A stretch of DNA of 5,065 nt, taken from Leclercia adecarboxylata. GTDB taxonomy: Bacteria; Pseudomonadota; Gammaproteobacteria; Enterobacterales; Enterobacteriaceae. Every line of letters starts with the position of its first letter. Position 1 is the stretch's first letter. Positions 1-5,036 of the stretch are shown piece after piece. The stretch covers positions 1 through 5,065 of the forward strand of contig NZ_CP040890.1 of the NCBI RefSeq assembly GCF_006171285.1, written 5' to 3'. The notes under the pieces were generated by a model. It ran no database searches. It saw nothing but the letters and a program-made list of their open reading frames with translations, and was not told where the DNA came from. Both the position numbers and the translations under genes were made by a program.

Positions 1-3
1 ACG

Positions 4-1179
4 CTATTTTTTGAAGGAAAAATGCTCTTTAAAGACAGAGAGTATTGAAGTGGTACTTTCCGGCAACTCGACGATCCCGGTTTCTTTGTTGTAGTAGGAA
101 ACCAGAACTTGGATGTAAGCATGACCTACGGCTTGGGTAAGAGCTACAGCAGTAGCTGCAGAAATGGCACCACCAATAAGGGAACCTACACCAGGAATAA
201 ATTTTAACGCATTAGAAACAACAGCCTTACCTACTTGAGCAACAGCTGTAATACCAAGAATGCCTGCTACAACAGATGTAGTTGTTGATGTAGATGTGTC
301 CAATTCAAACTCAGAGTTTATTTTATATATCATTCCACTTTGTACAGCTGCAATTAACGGCGCATCAGACCCCGGAATAGGAGAAGCTCCGACAGCTCCA
401 GCTGCTGCTGACGCTCCATGAACGATGTTTCTCGCGCCACTTTTCATGGCTTCAAGCCGTTCTCCCATCTTAACCATTTGAGCCTTTTTTAAGGCTTGCT
501 TTGCACCTCTCTTAGCTTCTGGAAGACATTTAAAACTCGAGTCAACTAACTCATCCAAACCACTTACTGGAACAGTAAACTTCCCTATTTTTCTTTCTCT
601 TGAATTAACACAAACATAGTTACCAGAAACATAACTTCCATGATGGCTATCAATTTCATTGATAGCCTCGCGAACAAATTCATCAGTGTCATCTTCAAGA
701 GTTTTAGTGAATACAATTACAATAGGTATGTCATATTCTTTTAATATCCCGATAAGCTCTATATCTCTTGGTTCAACTCTGGCGCCAGAAGCATCAATGC
801 ACATCCAACCAAGGTGAGGAACATCATCCAAGTGTGAGTAGTTATCAAAGCTAGATTTAATTTCTTTTTTTAATTGATTTATTGTTTCTTCATAATCTTT
901 AGATTCAATCCCTTTAGTGTCCCATAATACCATTCCTTTTTTGGGAACTTTAATTTTACTCAGATGCTGAGTAACTGGTTTACCCACTCCAGACTTGACT
1001 ATTTCCTCCCCAAAAACAGCATTAACTAAGGAGCTTTTCCCAACGCCAGTGGCACCGAACAATATAATATTAAATCTTTCTTTTTTTTCTTCTGCTTCCT
1101 GTTTTGCTTTGTCAGCATCGAAAGTTTGTGAGTTGTAGTCATAAGAATCGCCTAAAAAGTCTTCATAAGAACTAGCCAT
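4..1179 (-). CDS. Era-like GTPase with C-terminal DUF697-like hydrophobic domain, cargo gene
   Basis: A 391-residue P-loop GTPase of the TRAFAC/Era-like group, related in outline to the YfjP/YeeP/YkfA and DUF697 GTPases; specific function unknown. G1 is GATGVGKSS (42-50), the likely G2 threonine is T70 in KPVTQ, G3 is WDTKG (86-90), and the G5-like stretch is VNSRE (191-195). The G4 position reads FTKTL (157-161), so the Asp of the usual (N/T)KxD motif is replaced by Leu. Residues about 225-250 are basic and helical. Residues about 253-287 (GASAAAGAVGASPIPGSDAP and onward) have the DUF697 signature, followed by a Gly/Ala-rich hydrophobic stretch (about 302-360) that could contact membrane. 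The N-terminal 35 residues are acidic then charged-helical. The ATG lies 2 nt after the rep stop with a strong AAGAGG site, so it is probably translationally coupled to rep. Its base composition is clearly more AT-rich than the mob genes, suggesting separate acquisition. Fold certain; role (defence, maintenance, other) not determinable. Confidence 0.9.
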   Translation of the reverse strand: MASSYEDFLGDSYDYNSQTFDADKAKQEAEEKKERFNIILFGATGVGKSSLVNAVFGEEIVKSGVGKPVTQHLSKIKVPKKGMVLWDTKGIESKDYEETINQLKKEIKSSFDNYSHLDDVPHLGWMCIDASGARVEPRDIELIGILKEYDIPIVIVFTKTLEDDTDEFVREAINEIDSHHGSYVSGNYVCVNSRERKIGKFTVPVSGLDELVDSSFKCLPEAKRGAKQALKKAQMVKMGERLEAMKSGARNIVHGASAAAGAVGASPIPGSDAPLIAAVQSGMIYKINSEFELDTSTSTTTSVVAGILGITAVAQVGKAVVSNALKFIPGVGSLIGGAISAATAVALTQAVGHAYIQVLVSYYNKETGIVELPESTTSILSVFKEHFSFKK

Positions 1180-1181
1180 AG

Positions 1182-2084
1182 TTACCTCTTTAATTGTCGA
1201 TAATACGTGCTTCTACTTATCCCCATGCTTAGCCATGGTTTTTTTGATGTTAAGGACTCAGGATTAAAAGGTCGTCCACCACCTTTACTCTTTTTACCCC
1301 GTAAAGACTGGATATCGGATGTATGTGTTTTTTCTACATACTCTTTAAAAGATGATTCTGTTATTTTTATACTCGTCCACTTAGCAATGCTTTTAGCAAT
1401 ACCGTTCACCTCATTATCATCCAGTGGTGCTGCAAATTGCAGGTTATAGGCACTGGCGCGTTCGTAGCAGGCTTGAAGCCACTGGTCATACTCAGGCCAG
1501 CCCTGACGGATAGCGCGGTATGCCCACTTGCGGGTTCTGTCGAACAGGGTGCAGTTACGGCCTAAACCGTAGTCAGCAACGATTTCTTTGTCGTTCGCCG
1601 CATTCAGGTCGAGAAAGTCAGCCAGCCAGTCCAGCGTGTAAAGTTCAGGTTGCCATACGGCAATTTTCCAGTGGCCGTGGTTCGGATTTTTGCAGATTAG
1701 CCCCGAATACCCCGCGTCAGCCTCTAATTTTTTGCGTAGCGCGTTCTCAACGGCGGCGGCGTAGCGCAATGGCTTTATTTTTCCGTCCGGTGCGGTGCGT
1801 ATCGAGGTTTTCAACGCGTACAGCAGGTGCGCATGTCCGTTGTCGGGGTTGGTGATGGTCAACGTAGGCGCGGGGGCGTTGCGATCGCTCCAGTCGATGG
1901 CGGCACCGGCGCGATCGACGTCGAATCCCAGCCAGAACATGGCGTGAGGCTGATTAAACTGGATGTATTTCGCCAGAATGGCGCGTTCCTTACCGGCAAT
2001 CCGTACACCAAAATGCAGATCGTCCGAAAAGTACGGCTTGTGCGGTAAGCGGTCGTTGAAGAGTGTGAGTGCGGCGTTATGCAA
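1182..2084 (-). CDS. rep: ColE2-type replication initiator / primase (Rep)
   Basis: Rep protein of the ColE2/ColE3 family, 300 residues, close to the family size. In this family Rep binds the origin and itself synthesises the short RNA primer used by DNA polymerase I. Family motifs are clear: LPHKPY (13-18), HAMFWLGFDVDRAGA (47-61) with acidic D55 and D57, IDWSDRN (63-69), NGHAHLLYAL (82-91), YSGLICKNP (126-134), YGLGRN (172-177) and RKWAYRAIRQGWP (185-197). A PriCT-like helical region spans roughly 165-240. A C-terminal helix-turn-helix-like segment PWLSMGISRSTYYRQ (283-297) matches the origin-binding end of ColE2 Rep. The start is TTG (2082-2084): an in-frame stop lies 5 codons upstream, and the N-terminus then aligns with ColE2 Rep at LPHKPY. 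Only a weak AGGG precedes it; translation probably depends on the overlapping leader ORF. The last ~85 codons are much more AT-rich than the rest, a sign of mosaicism. Confidence 0.95.
   Translation of the reverse strand: MHNAALTLFNDRLPHKPYFSDDLHFGVRIAGKERAILAKYIQFNQPHAMFWLGFDVDRAGAAIDWSDRNAPAPTLTITNPDNGHAHLLYALKTSIRTAPDGKIKPLRYAAAVENALRKKLEADAGYSGLICKNPNHGHWKIAVWQPELYTLDWLADFLDLNAANDKEIVADYGLGRNCTLFDRTRKWAYRAIRQGWPEYDQWLQACYERASAYNLQFAAPLDDNEVNGIAKSIAKWTSIKITESSFKEYVEKTHTSDIQSLRGKKSKGGGRPFNPESLTSKKPWLSMGISRSTYYRQLKR
1185..1190 (-). promoter_or_regulatory. Ribosome binding site of the GTPase gene, formed by the end of rep
   Basis: The minus strand reads AAG AGG TAA CT ATG: the last two sense codons of rep (Lys-Arg) are the Shine-Dalgarno sequence AAGAGG, 5 nt before the GTPase ATG. 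A ribosome terminating on rep would sit over this site, so GTPase output should follow Rep output and therefore plasmid copy control. No separate promoter was evident to me in the end of rep. Confidence 0.8.
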
Positions 2085-2127
2085 TGCGCCCTGCGCTTAT
2101 GGCGGGCTGTTGTCTGGCACGTTTCAT
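2077..2127 (-). CDS. Putative 16-residue leader peptide overlapping the rep start
   Basis: A short ORF encodes MKRARQQPAISAGRIA. Its ATG (2125-2127) has a good Shine-Dalgarno sequence AAGGA (2137-2141) at 9 nt spacing, better than anything before rep. Its TAA stop (2077-2079) lies just inside rep, overlapping the TTG start by 8 nt in another frame. This is the geometry of a translational-coupling leader, as known for some antisense-controlled plasmid replicons (e.g. tap/repA of IncFII). In the classical ColE2 replicon Rep is translated without a canonical SD, so coupling is an inference here. The peptide itself probably has no function of its own. Confidence 0.5.
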   Translation of the reverse strand: MKRARQQPAISAGRIA

Positions 2128-2137
2128 GTGCTAATAT
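2110..2137 (+). promoter_or_regulatory. Candidate RNAI promoter
   Basis: TTGTCT (2110-2115), 16-nt spacer, TAATAT (2132-2137) preceded by TGC, giving an extended -10. This points a start site to about 2144, just ahead of the RNAI hairpin. A weaker alternative is TTGAAG (2056-2061) with TATGCA (2078-2083). Confidence 0.5.
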
Positions 2138-2143
2138 CCTTTC

Positions 2144-2217
2144 AAGGTTTCGTACCTGGCCCTGGTTATCATGCGGATCCGCCAAGATTTGAGCATGATG
2201 CCGGGGCTTTGTTTTTT
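2144..2217 (+). ncRNA. RNAI-type antisense RNA controlling rep (copy number)
   Basis: Antisense to the rep leader, in the position of ColE2 RNAI. It contains a long hairpin (2159-2174 pairing with 2193-2207, one bulge and two G-U pairs, 18-nt loop) followed by a T-rich tract. On the complementary Rep mRNA strand the loop carries TTGGCG (2180-2185), the YUNR-type motif reported as the first contact site between ColE2 Rep mRNA and RNAI. Pairing of this RNA with the leader would block rep translation and set copy number and incompatibility. The 5' end is uncertain: about 2144 from the extended -10 promoter at 2110-2137 (about 74 nt), or about 2090 from a weaker TTGAAG/TATGCA pair at 2056-2083 (about 128 nt, nearer the ColE2 length as I recall it). 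The 3' end is well supported. Confidence 0.75.
2159..2217 (+). terminator. RNAI stem-loop and intrinsic terminator
   Basis: Arms GCCCTGGTTATCATGC (2159-2174) and GCATGATGCCGGGGC (2193-2207) pair over about 15 bp with one bulged T. They are followed by TTTGTTTTTT (2208-2217). On the plus strand this ends RNAI. On the minus strand the same inverted repeat forms the target hairpin in the rep mRNA leader without a terminating U-tract. Confidence 0.8.
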
Positions 2218-2222
2218 CTGTT

Positions 2223-2246
2223 GCCGTTAAATTACACGCGAACGGC
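2223..2246. repeat. Inverted repeat GCCGTT/AACGGC around the rep -10
   Basis: GCCGTT (2223-2228) and AACGGC (2241-2246) are 6-bp inverted arms separated by 12 bp and bracket the rep -10 hexamer. A further AACGGC copy lies at 2272-2277, directly next to the antitoxin stop. It could be a protein-binding site over the promoter, or chance; no regulator is identified. Confidence 0.35.
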
Positions 2247-2258
2247 CTCGCCTGTCGA
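2231..2258 (-). promoter_or_regulatory. rep promoter
   Basis: On the minus strand, TCGACA (2253-2258) and TGTAAT (2231-2236) are separated by 16 nt; each matches the sigma70 consensus at 5 of 6 positions. The predicted start near 2224 gives a leader of about 140 nt that contains the RNAI target hairpin and the leader ORF before rep. The -35 lies about 20 nt past the antitoxin stop, with no terminator between, so read-through from the toxin-antitoxin operon is possible. Confidence 0.65.
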
Positions 2259-2277
2259 ATCCTTCTGTCACAACGGC

Positions 2278-2562
2278 TTAGTGCGCCGCCAGCTCCTGGA
2301 AGAATTTCGGGTTCGCCTGGATGGTTGCCAGCACCTTCGCCGCCAGTCCGGTCGGATTACGGCGTCCGGTTTCCCAGCTTTTTATGGTGTCGAGGCTGGT
2401 TCCCAGCACTTTCGCCATCTCACTCTGTGAAACGTTCAGTTGTGCCCTGATAGCCTTCACGTCTGCCAGCTCGTAACGGGTGACGCGGGCAGGCTCTCTG
2501 ACGCCGTTTTTGATTTCAACGGCTTCTTCCAGCGATGCTTTCAGCTCGTCAAAAAAACTCAT
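2278..2562 (-). CDS. higA: HigA/NadS-type XRE-family antitoxin
   Basis: A 94-residue helix-turn-helix protein, the antitoxin partner of the toxin gene just upstream. The N-terminal 30 residues (MSFFDELKASLEEAVEIKNG) are the toxin-contacting type of segment seen in NadS/HigA2 proteins. Residues about 32-86 form the XRE domain, with SQSEMAKVLGTSLDTIKSWE (45-64) as helices 2-3 and GRRNP closing the motif. It should bind HigB and neutralise its mRNA cleavage, and repress the shared promoter. The ATG is 1 nt after the toxin stop (TGA C ATG) with GAGGTG inside the end of the toxin gene as ribosome site, so translation is coupled. Toxin-first order is typical of higBA. Confidence 0.88.
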   Translation of the reverse strand: MSFFDELKASLEEAVEIKNGVREPARVTRYELADVKAIRAQLNVSQSEMAKVLGTSLDTIKSWETGRRNPTGLAAKVLATIQANPKFFQELAAH

Positions 2563-2563
2563 G

Positions 2564-2896
2564 TCACACCTCGTCTTTCAGTTGTTGGGTCAGCGTCTTC
2601 AGCGCGGCTTTCTCCGCGTCCGTCAGGCTGTCTTTGGTGCTTTTCGGGTAGGCCATCACCAGATAAATCACCTCGGCGGTGGCCAGAAAATAAATCACCC
2701 TCGCGCTGCCGCTTTTTCCCTGGTTGCCCGTCGCCATTCTGACTTTTCGCAGCCCGCCGGTTTTCTGGATGAGATCGCCTTTGTCCGGCGACTCAATCAG
2801 CGTCTTTTGCAGCTCCCTGAGCTCTTCATCCGTGGCGATCTGTTTTATCTGACGGGTAAACATCGGGGTCTCGATAAATTCAATCGTGTGACTCAC
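2564..2896 (-). CDS. higB: HigB2/RelE-superfamily toxin
   Basis: A 110-residue toxin of the RelE/ParE superfamily, closest in pattern to Vibrio cholerae HigB2, a ribosome-dependent mRNA interferase. The conserved core is GDLIQKTGGLRKVRMA (40-55), then GKSGSARVIYF (60-70) and the C-terminal YPKSTKDSLTDAEKAALKTL (83-102). Basic residues K46, R50, K51, R53, K61 and R66 are candidate RNA-contacting or catalytic residues. The start is GTG (2894-2896), supported by AGGAGA at 5 nt spacing. Together with the following antitoxin it gives plasmid stabilisation by killing or arresting plasmid-free cells. The gene is full length with no visible lesion. Confidence 0.88.
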   Translation of the reverse strand: MSHTIEFIETPMFTRQIKQIATDEELRELQKTLIESPDKGDLIQKTGGLRKVRMATGNQGKSGSARVIYFLATAEVIYLVMAYPKSTKDSLTDAEKAALKTLTQQLKDEV

Positions 2897-2909
2897 GGTT
2901 GTCTCCTGT

Positions 2910-2952
2910 ATTTAACGGAGTACATAGTACACTTAATTCTGATTCCGGAAAA
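2910..2952 (-). promoter_or_regulatory. Toxin-antitoxin promoter/operator region
   Basis: The 60-bp gap between mobA and higB carries the palindrome GTAC-ATA-GTAC (2920-2930). It overlaps a possible -10 TACTAT on the minus strand (2924-2929); the matching -35 (TTTTCC, 2947-2952) is weak. A palindrome over the promoter just ahead of a HigA-type repressor operon is the expected operator layout. The exact promoter is uncertain. Confidence 0.4.
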
Positions 2953-2956
2953 GAGG

Positions 2957-4519
2957 TCACATCGAGGGGCCATAGTACCGGGTCGGCTTTTTCTGCGGCT
3001 CCGGCTGTTGCTCGCGCAGCTTTTCCGCACGGGCGCGGTCATGCTGCGCAATCAGCGCATCAAGCGGCTGACGTTCCTGCTCAAGCTCTCGACCTGCGCG
3101 CGCAAGCTGTCCACCTGACTGCTCAAGTGCTGACACACCCGGTCGCTGTGCGTCAGCGCCTGTGAGGTAGCCTCGAACATGTGCTGCAAACTGCTGTAGC
3201 TGTCCTGCCACGCCTGCTGCTGTTGCTCGTAGCCTGCCTGTAAGCTCTCTAAGGCGCTCAGAAGCTGTTTTTCCATCTCGGTCATGGTTTTGGTCATCCT
3301 CGGTGTTAAAAACATGCTGTGGCGTTTCATGGCGCTCTGATGAGGTTATTTCGCCGTGTATTTCACCACGGTATTCCCGGCCTGCGAGGTGTAGGTTTCC
3401 ACGCCGTGCGCCTGCTTCGGCAGCACCGCCAGGTAGGTGTTCCGGTTCTTTTCGTCGCTGTAAATCGTCACGCCCGCGCCGCTTTTCGCTTTCAGGCTCG
3501 CCAGCTGCTGGCTGTAGCTGTCCATCTCGCTCAGGCGTGAGGTGATGATCGTGCCCTGAAACCAGATTATCCCGCCCATGATGCCGATCAGCAGGGCGAA
3601 GCAGATGAATATCCACGCCATTGCTGTTGAGACTGACTTCCTGAGCATGCCCGTCAGCCTGCCGTTCTGCTCGCGGATAGCGTTGCTGATGCTCTGCGCG
3701 CTTGATTGCAGTTCCGCGCTGATAGACGTCTCCAGCCTCGCGAACTCGCGCTTCACGCTCTGCTCGGTATCCTGCGCCTGCTGCTTCGATTTCTCCTCGA
3801 AGCCCTTCGCCAAATTTAAAATCTCGCTCATAGATCATTCCTTTCAGCCGGATATTTCGGCCGCCGTCCGGATCGGCAATGCTGATACTGCTTTTAGTTT
3901 CCCGCGCCACGGTCAGGCCGTAGCTTTCCAGCTGCGTCACCACGTCCTGCCGGCTGCGGATCACGCCCTGCTGCATCAGGTTCATCAGGCCGGCGGTGAT
4001 TTTCTCTGCCGCCTGCTGTTTGTCGCGGGGCAGATCACTGGCCTGCGTCAGCGGGCGGCGGTAAGTCGGGTCGTTCGGGTCGCGCAGCCCCAGTCGGTCG
4101 TTGGTCAGGGTCTGCCAGGCATTGACACGGGGGCGGTCAGCGCGGTCAAAGTAGGGTTGCAGGCGTTTGCCGCTCTGCAATTCGATGTTCGGGATGACAA
4201 AATTCAGCTCAAGCCGTCCCTTGTCGCGGTGCTCCACCCACAGGCAGGTGTACTGGTCGCGGTCGAGGCCGGTCAGCAGCGTGTGCTCCCATTCATCCAT
4301 CAGGCGCGATTTCTCCGCGTCTGCAATGTCAGGTTCCTGGAATGACAGCACGCCGGAGGTGTAGGCGCGGGCAAAGTCGCAGCCGTCGATCAGTTCGCGC
4401 ACATGTTCAGGGTTGCCGCGCAGTACGCTGGCCTGTTCGCGCTGCCGGTCTTTACCCAGCAGGTAATCCACCGGACCACTGCCGGAACCCGCACCGCGTG
4501 AGTGAATTTTAACGATCAC
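2957..4519 (-). CDS. mobA: MOBP5 relaxase MobA (MbeA family)
   Basis: Relaxase that nicks oriT and attaches covalently to the transferred strand when a helper conjugative plasmid is present. The protein has 520 residues. It starts at GTG 4517-4519 (MIVKIHSRG), with GGAG 7 nt upstream; a longer in-frame reading adds 12 residues that the family does not have. With this start the catalytic tyrosine is Y19 (SGPVDYLLG) and the HEN metal motif is H97, E104, N106 in VEHRDKGRLELNFVIPN, the same numbering as ColE1 MbeA. LQPYFDRADRPRVNAWQTL and SISIADPDGGRNIRLKG also match the family. The C-terminal half is charged, glutamine- and arginine-rich, and doubles as coding sequence for mobB and mobD in another frame. 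Its start overlaps the mobC stop by 11 nt, so translation is coupled. It appears intact. Confidence 0.95.
   Translation of the reverse strand: MIVKIHSRGAGSGSGPVDYLLGKDRQREQASVLRGNPEHVRELIDGCDFARAYTSGVLSFQEPDIADAEKSRLMDEWEHTLLTGLDRDQYTCLWVEHRDKGRLELNFVIPNIELQSGKRLQPYFDRADRPRVNAWQTLTNDRLGLRDPNDPTYRRPLTQASDLPRDKQQAAEKITAGLMNLMQQGVIRSRQDVVTQLESYGLTVARETKSSISIADPDGGRNIRLKGMIYERDFKFGEGLRGEIEAAGAGYRAEREARVREAGDVYQRGTAIKRAEHQQRYPRAERQADGHAQEVSLNSNGVDIHLLRPADRHHGRDNLVSGHDHHLTPERDGQLQPAAGEPESEKRRGRDDLQRRKEPEHLPGGAAEAGARRGNLHLAGREYRGEIHGEITSSERHETPQHVFNTEDDQNHDRDGKTASERLRELTGRLRATAAGVAGQLQQFAAHVRGYLTGADAQRPGVSALEQSGGQLARAGRELEQERQPLDALIAQHDRARAEKLREQQPEPQKKPTRYYGPSM
3052..3285 (-). CDS. mobD: Mobilization protein MobD (MbeD family), nested in mobA
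   Basis: A small helical, glutamine-rich protein read in another frame entirely inside mobA, as in ColE1. Starting at MTEMEKQLLSALESLQAG (ATG 3283-3285) gives 77 residues, matching the MTELEKQLL start of MbeD. Upstream in-frame ATGs at 3297, 3315 and 3330 also exist; the GAGG just before 3297 is too close for that start and 12 nt from the chosen one, so the start is not certain. Nearly the whole chain has coiled-coil character, with a heptad-like C-terminal part (HLSSQVDSLRAQVESLSRNV). MbeD is needed for mobilization by some helpers, by an unclear mechanism. It lies 60 nt after mobB. Confidence 0.82.
   Translation of the reverse strand: MTEMEKQLLSALESLQAGYEQQQQAWQDSYSSLQHMFEATSQALTHSDRVCQHLSSQVDSLRAQVESLSRNVSRLMR
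3346..3831 (-). CDS. mobB: Mobilization protein MobB (MbeB family), membrane-anchored, nested in mobA
   Basis: A 161-residue protein in another frame, wholly inside mobA. The N-terminal 65 residues (MSEILNLAKGFEEKSKQQAQ, then ISAELQSSAQSISNAIREQ) are the MbeB N-domain, predicted helical/coiled-coil. One transmembrane segment spans about 71-92 (AMAWIFICFALLIGIMGGII), followed by a short coiled segment and a C-terminal domain of about 45 residues rich in beta-type residues. In this family MobB is thought to connect the relaxosome to the membrane and helper coupling protein. The ATG (3829-3831) has AAGGAA at 6 nt spacing. Its length and membrane topology fit ColE1 MbeB. Confidence 0.9.
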   Translation of the reverse strand: MSEILNLAKGFEEKSKQQAQDTEQSVKREFARLETSISAELQSSAQSISNAIREQNGRLTGMLRKSVSTAMAWIFICFALLIGIMGGIIWFQGTIITSRLSEMDSYSQQLASLKAKSGAGVTIYSDEKNRNTYLAVLPKQAHGVETYTSQAGNTVVKYTAK

Positions 4520-4835
4520 GGTTCTGCTCCAGCAGGTCGCCAAGCTGCCGGTCAAGGCTGGTCAGTACGACAAGCAGCGAGGCACGTTCAGACGGCGTCA
4601 GGGAATCAGTCTGGTTCAGGCGGCGGGCTATCTGGTTCAGGTTGTTGCCAATCCCGCTGACCTGTCGCAGCAGTTCGGGCGCAACCTCTGGCACACGGCG
4701 CCTGCGTGAGGTGTGTTCTCCCAAACCAAGCTGACGCAGCCACTCCGCAAGATGAGCCCGGTCGCAGCGATCAAGCAGTCGCTGATGCTCAGTTTCAGTA
4801 AGACGGATTTTGATCTCTTTCGTTCGCTTTTCCAT
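4509..4835 (-). CDS. mobC: Relaxosome accessory protein MobC (MbeC family)
   Basis: A 108-residue DNA-binding protein, first gene of the mobilization operon, next to oriT. Residues 3-40 (KRTKEIKIRLTETEHQRLLD and on) are the ribbon-helix-helix-like part. LLRQVSGIGNNLNQIARRLN (55-74) is the MobC family signature. MbeC-type proteins bind the oriT inverted repeat, help MobA melt the nick region, and may repress their own operon. The ATG (4833-4835) is preceded by CGGAG at very short spacing (3 nt), so initiation may be moderate. Its end overlaps the mobA start by 11 nt. It appears complete. Confidence 0.93.
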   Translation of the reverse strand: MEKRTKEIKIRLTETEHQRLLDRCDRAHLAEWLRQLGLGEHTSRRRRVPEVAPELLRQVSGIGNNLNQIARRLNQTDSLTPSERASLLVVLTSLDRQLGDLLEQNRDR

Positions 4836-4860
4836 AGGCTCCGCTGAGAAAAAATTCGCA

Positions 4861-4934
4861 CCACCGTGAGAATTTTTCGCAGTGGATGCCAGGGGTTTCG
4901 GGGGGCGGCGAGCCCCCTGAACCAGTCACGGTGG
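4861..4934. repeat. Long-range inverted repeat and G-rich hairpin between oriT and mobC
   Basis: CCACCGTGA (4861-4869) and TCACGGTGG (4926-4934) are perfect 9-bp inverted arms 56 bp apart. Between them, GGGGGC (4901-4906) and GCCCCC (4912-4917) form a compact GC hairpin with a GGCGA loop. A second AT-rich pairing is possible between GAAAAAATTC (4846-4855) and GAATTTTTC (4870-4878), just before mobC. These are candidate binding sites for MobC or the relaxosome and may affect mobC expression. The mobC promoter should be in this stretch, but I saw no clear one. Confidence 0.5.
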
Positions 4935-5007
4935 CACCTCGCTAGAGGGGACGCTGTGTGTACTGGCTTAAAGAGTAATGCAGTATGTCAGATTCTGTGC
5001 TGACTGC
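4919..5007 (+). other. oriT: Origin of transfer (oriT/bom), ColE1/pMB1 type, nick at 4966/4967
   Basis: The segment carries ACCAGTCACG (4921-4930), GTGTACTGGCTTAA (4958-4971), then ATGCAG, GTCAGATTCTGT and CTGACTGC, in the same order as the bom region of pBR322/pMB1. The core CTGG/CTTA is the established ColE1 nic, giving a nick on the plus strand between 4966 and 4967. With that polarity the 5' end CTTAAAGAG leads, the replication origin enters first and the mob genes last. The match to the MOBP5 relaxase encoded next door supports the assignment. Confidence 0.9.
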
Positions 5008-5036
5008 AAAAAAAAAAGCCCCGCTTATACGGGGCT
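5008..5036 (-). terminator. Intrinsic terminator beside the replication origin
   Basis: On the minus strand, AGCCCCG and CGGGGCT form a 7-bp stem (5030-5036 with 5017-5023) with a 6-nt loop, followed by ten T residues (5008-5017). In a circular molecule it would end the rep-GTPase transcript after ori and insulate oriT and the mob operon. Confidence 0.8.

Noticed and set aside
1859..2185. 108-codon minus-strand frame overlapping the rep start
   Set aside because: It runs in another frame through the RNAI region and rep, has a composition like shadow sequence, and competes with the strongly supported Rep frame.
1963..2430. 155-codon plus-strand frame across rep control region and antitoxin
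   Set aside because: Crosses RNAI, the rep promoter and higA antisense, with no family resemblance.
2480..3118. 212-codon plus-strand frame opposite the toxin-antitoxin genes
   Set aside because: Antisense shadow of higA, higB and the mobA end; no SD or motif support.
3578..4345. 255-codon open frame on the plus strand opposite mobA/mobB
   Set aside because: No recognisable protein motif or ribosome site. It is explained as the antisense reading of a GC-rich coding region.
4520..4555. N-terminal extension of mobA by 12 codons to an upstream start
   Set aside because: The extra residues are not found in the MbeA family. The GTG at 4519 has its own SD and gives catalytic Y19 and H97/E104/N106 at family positions.
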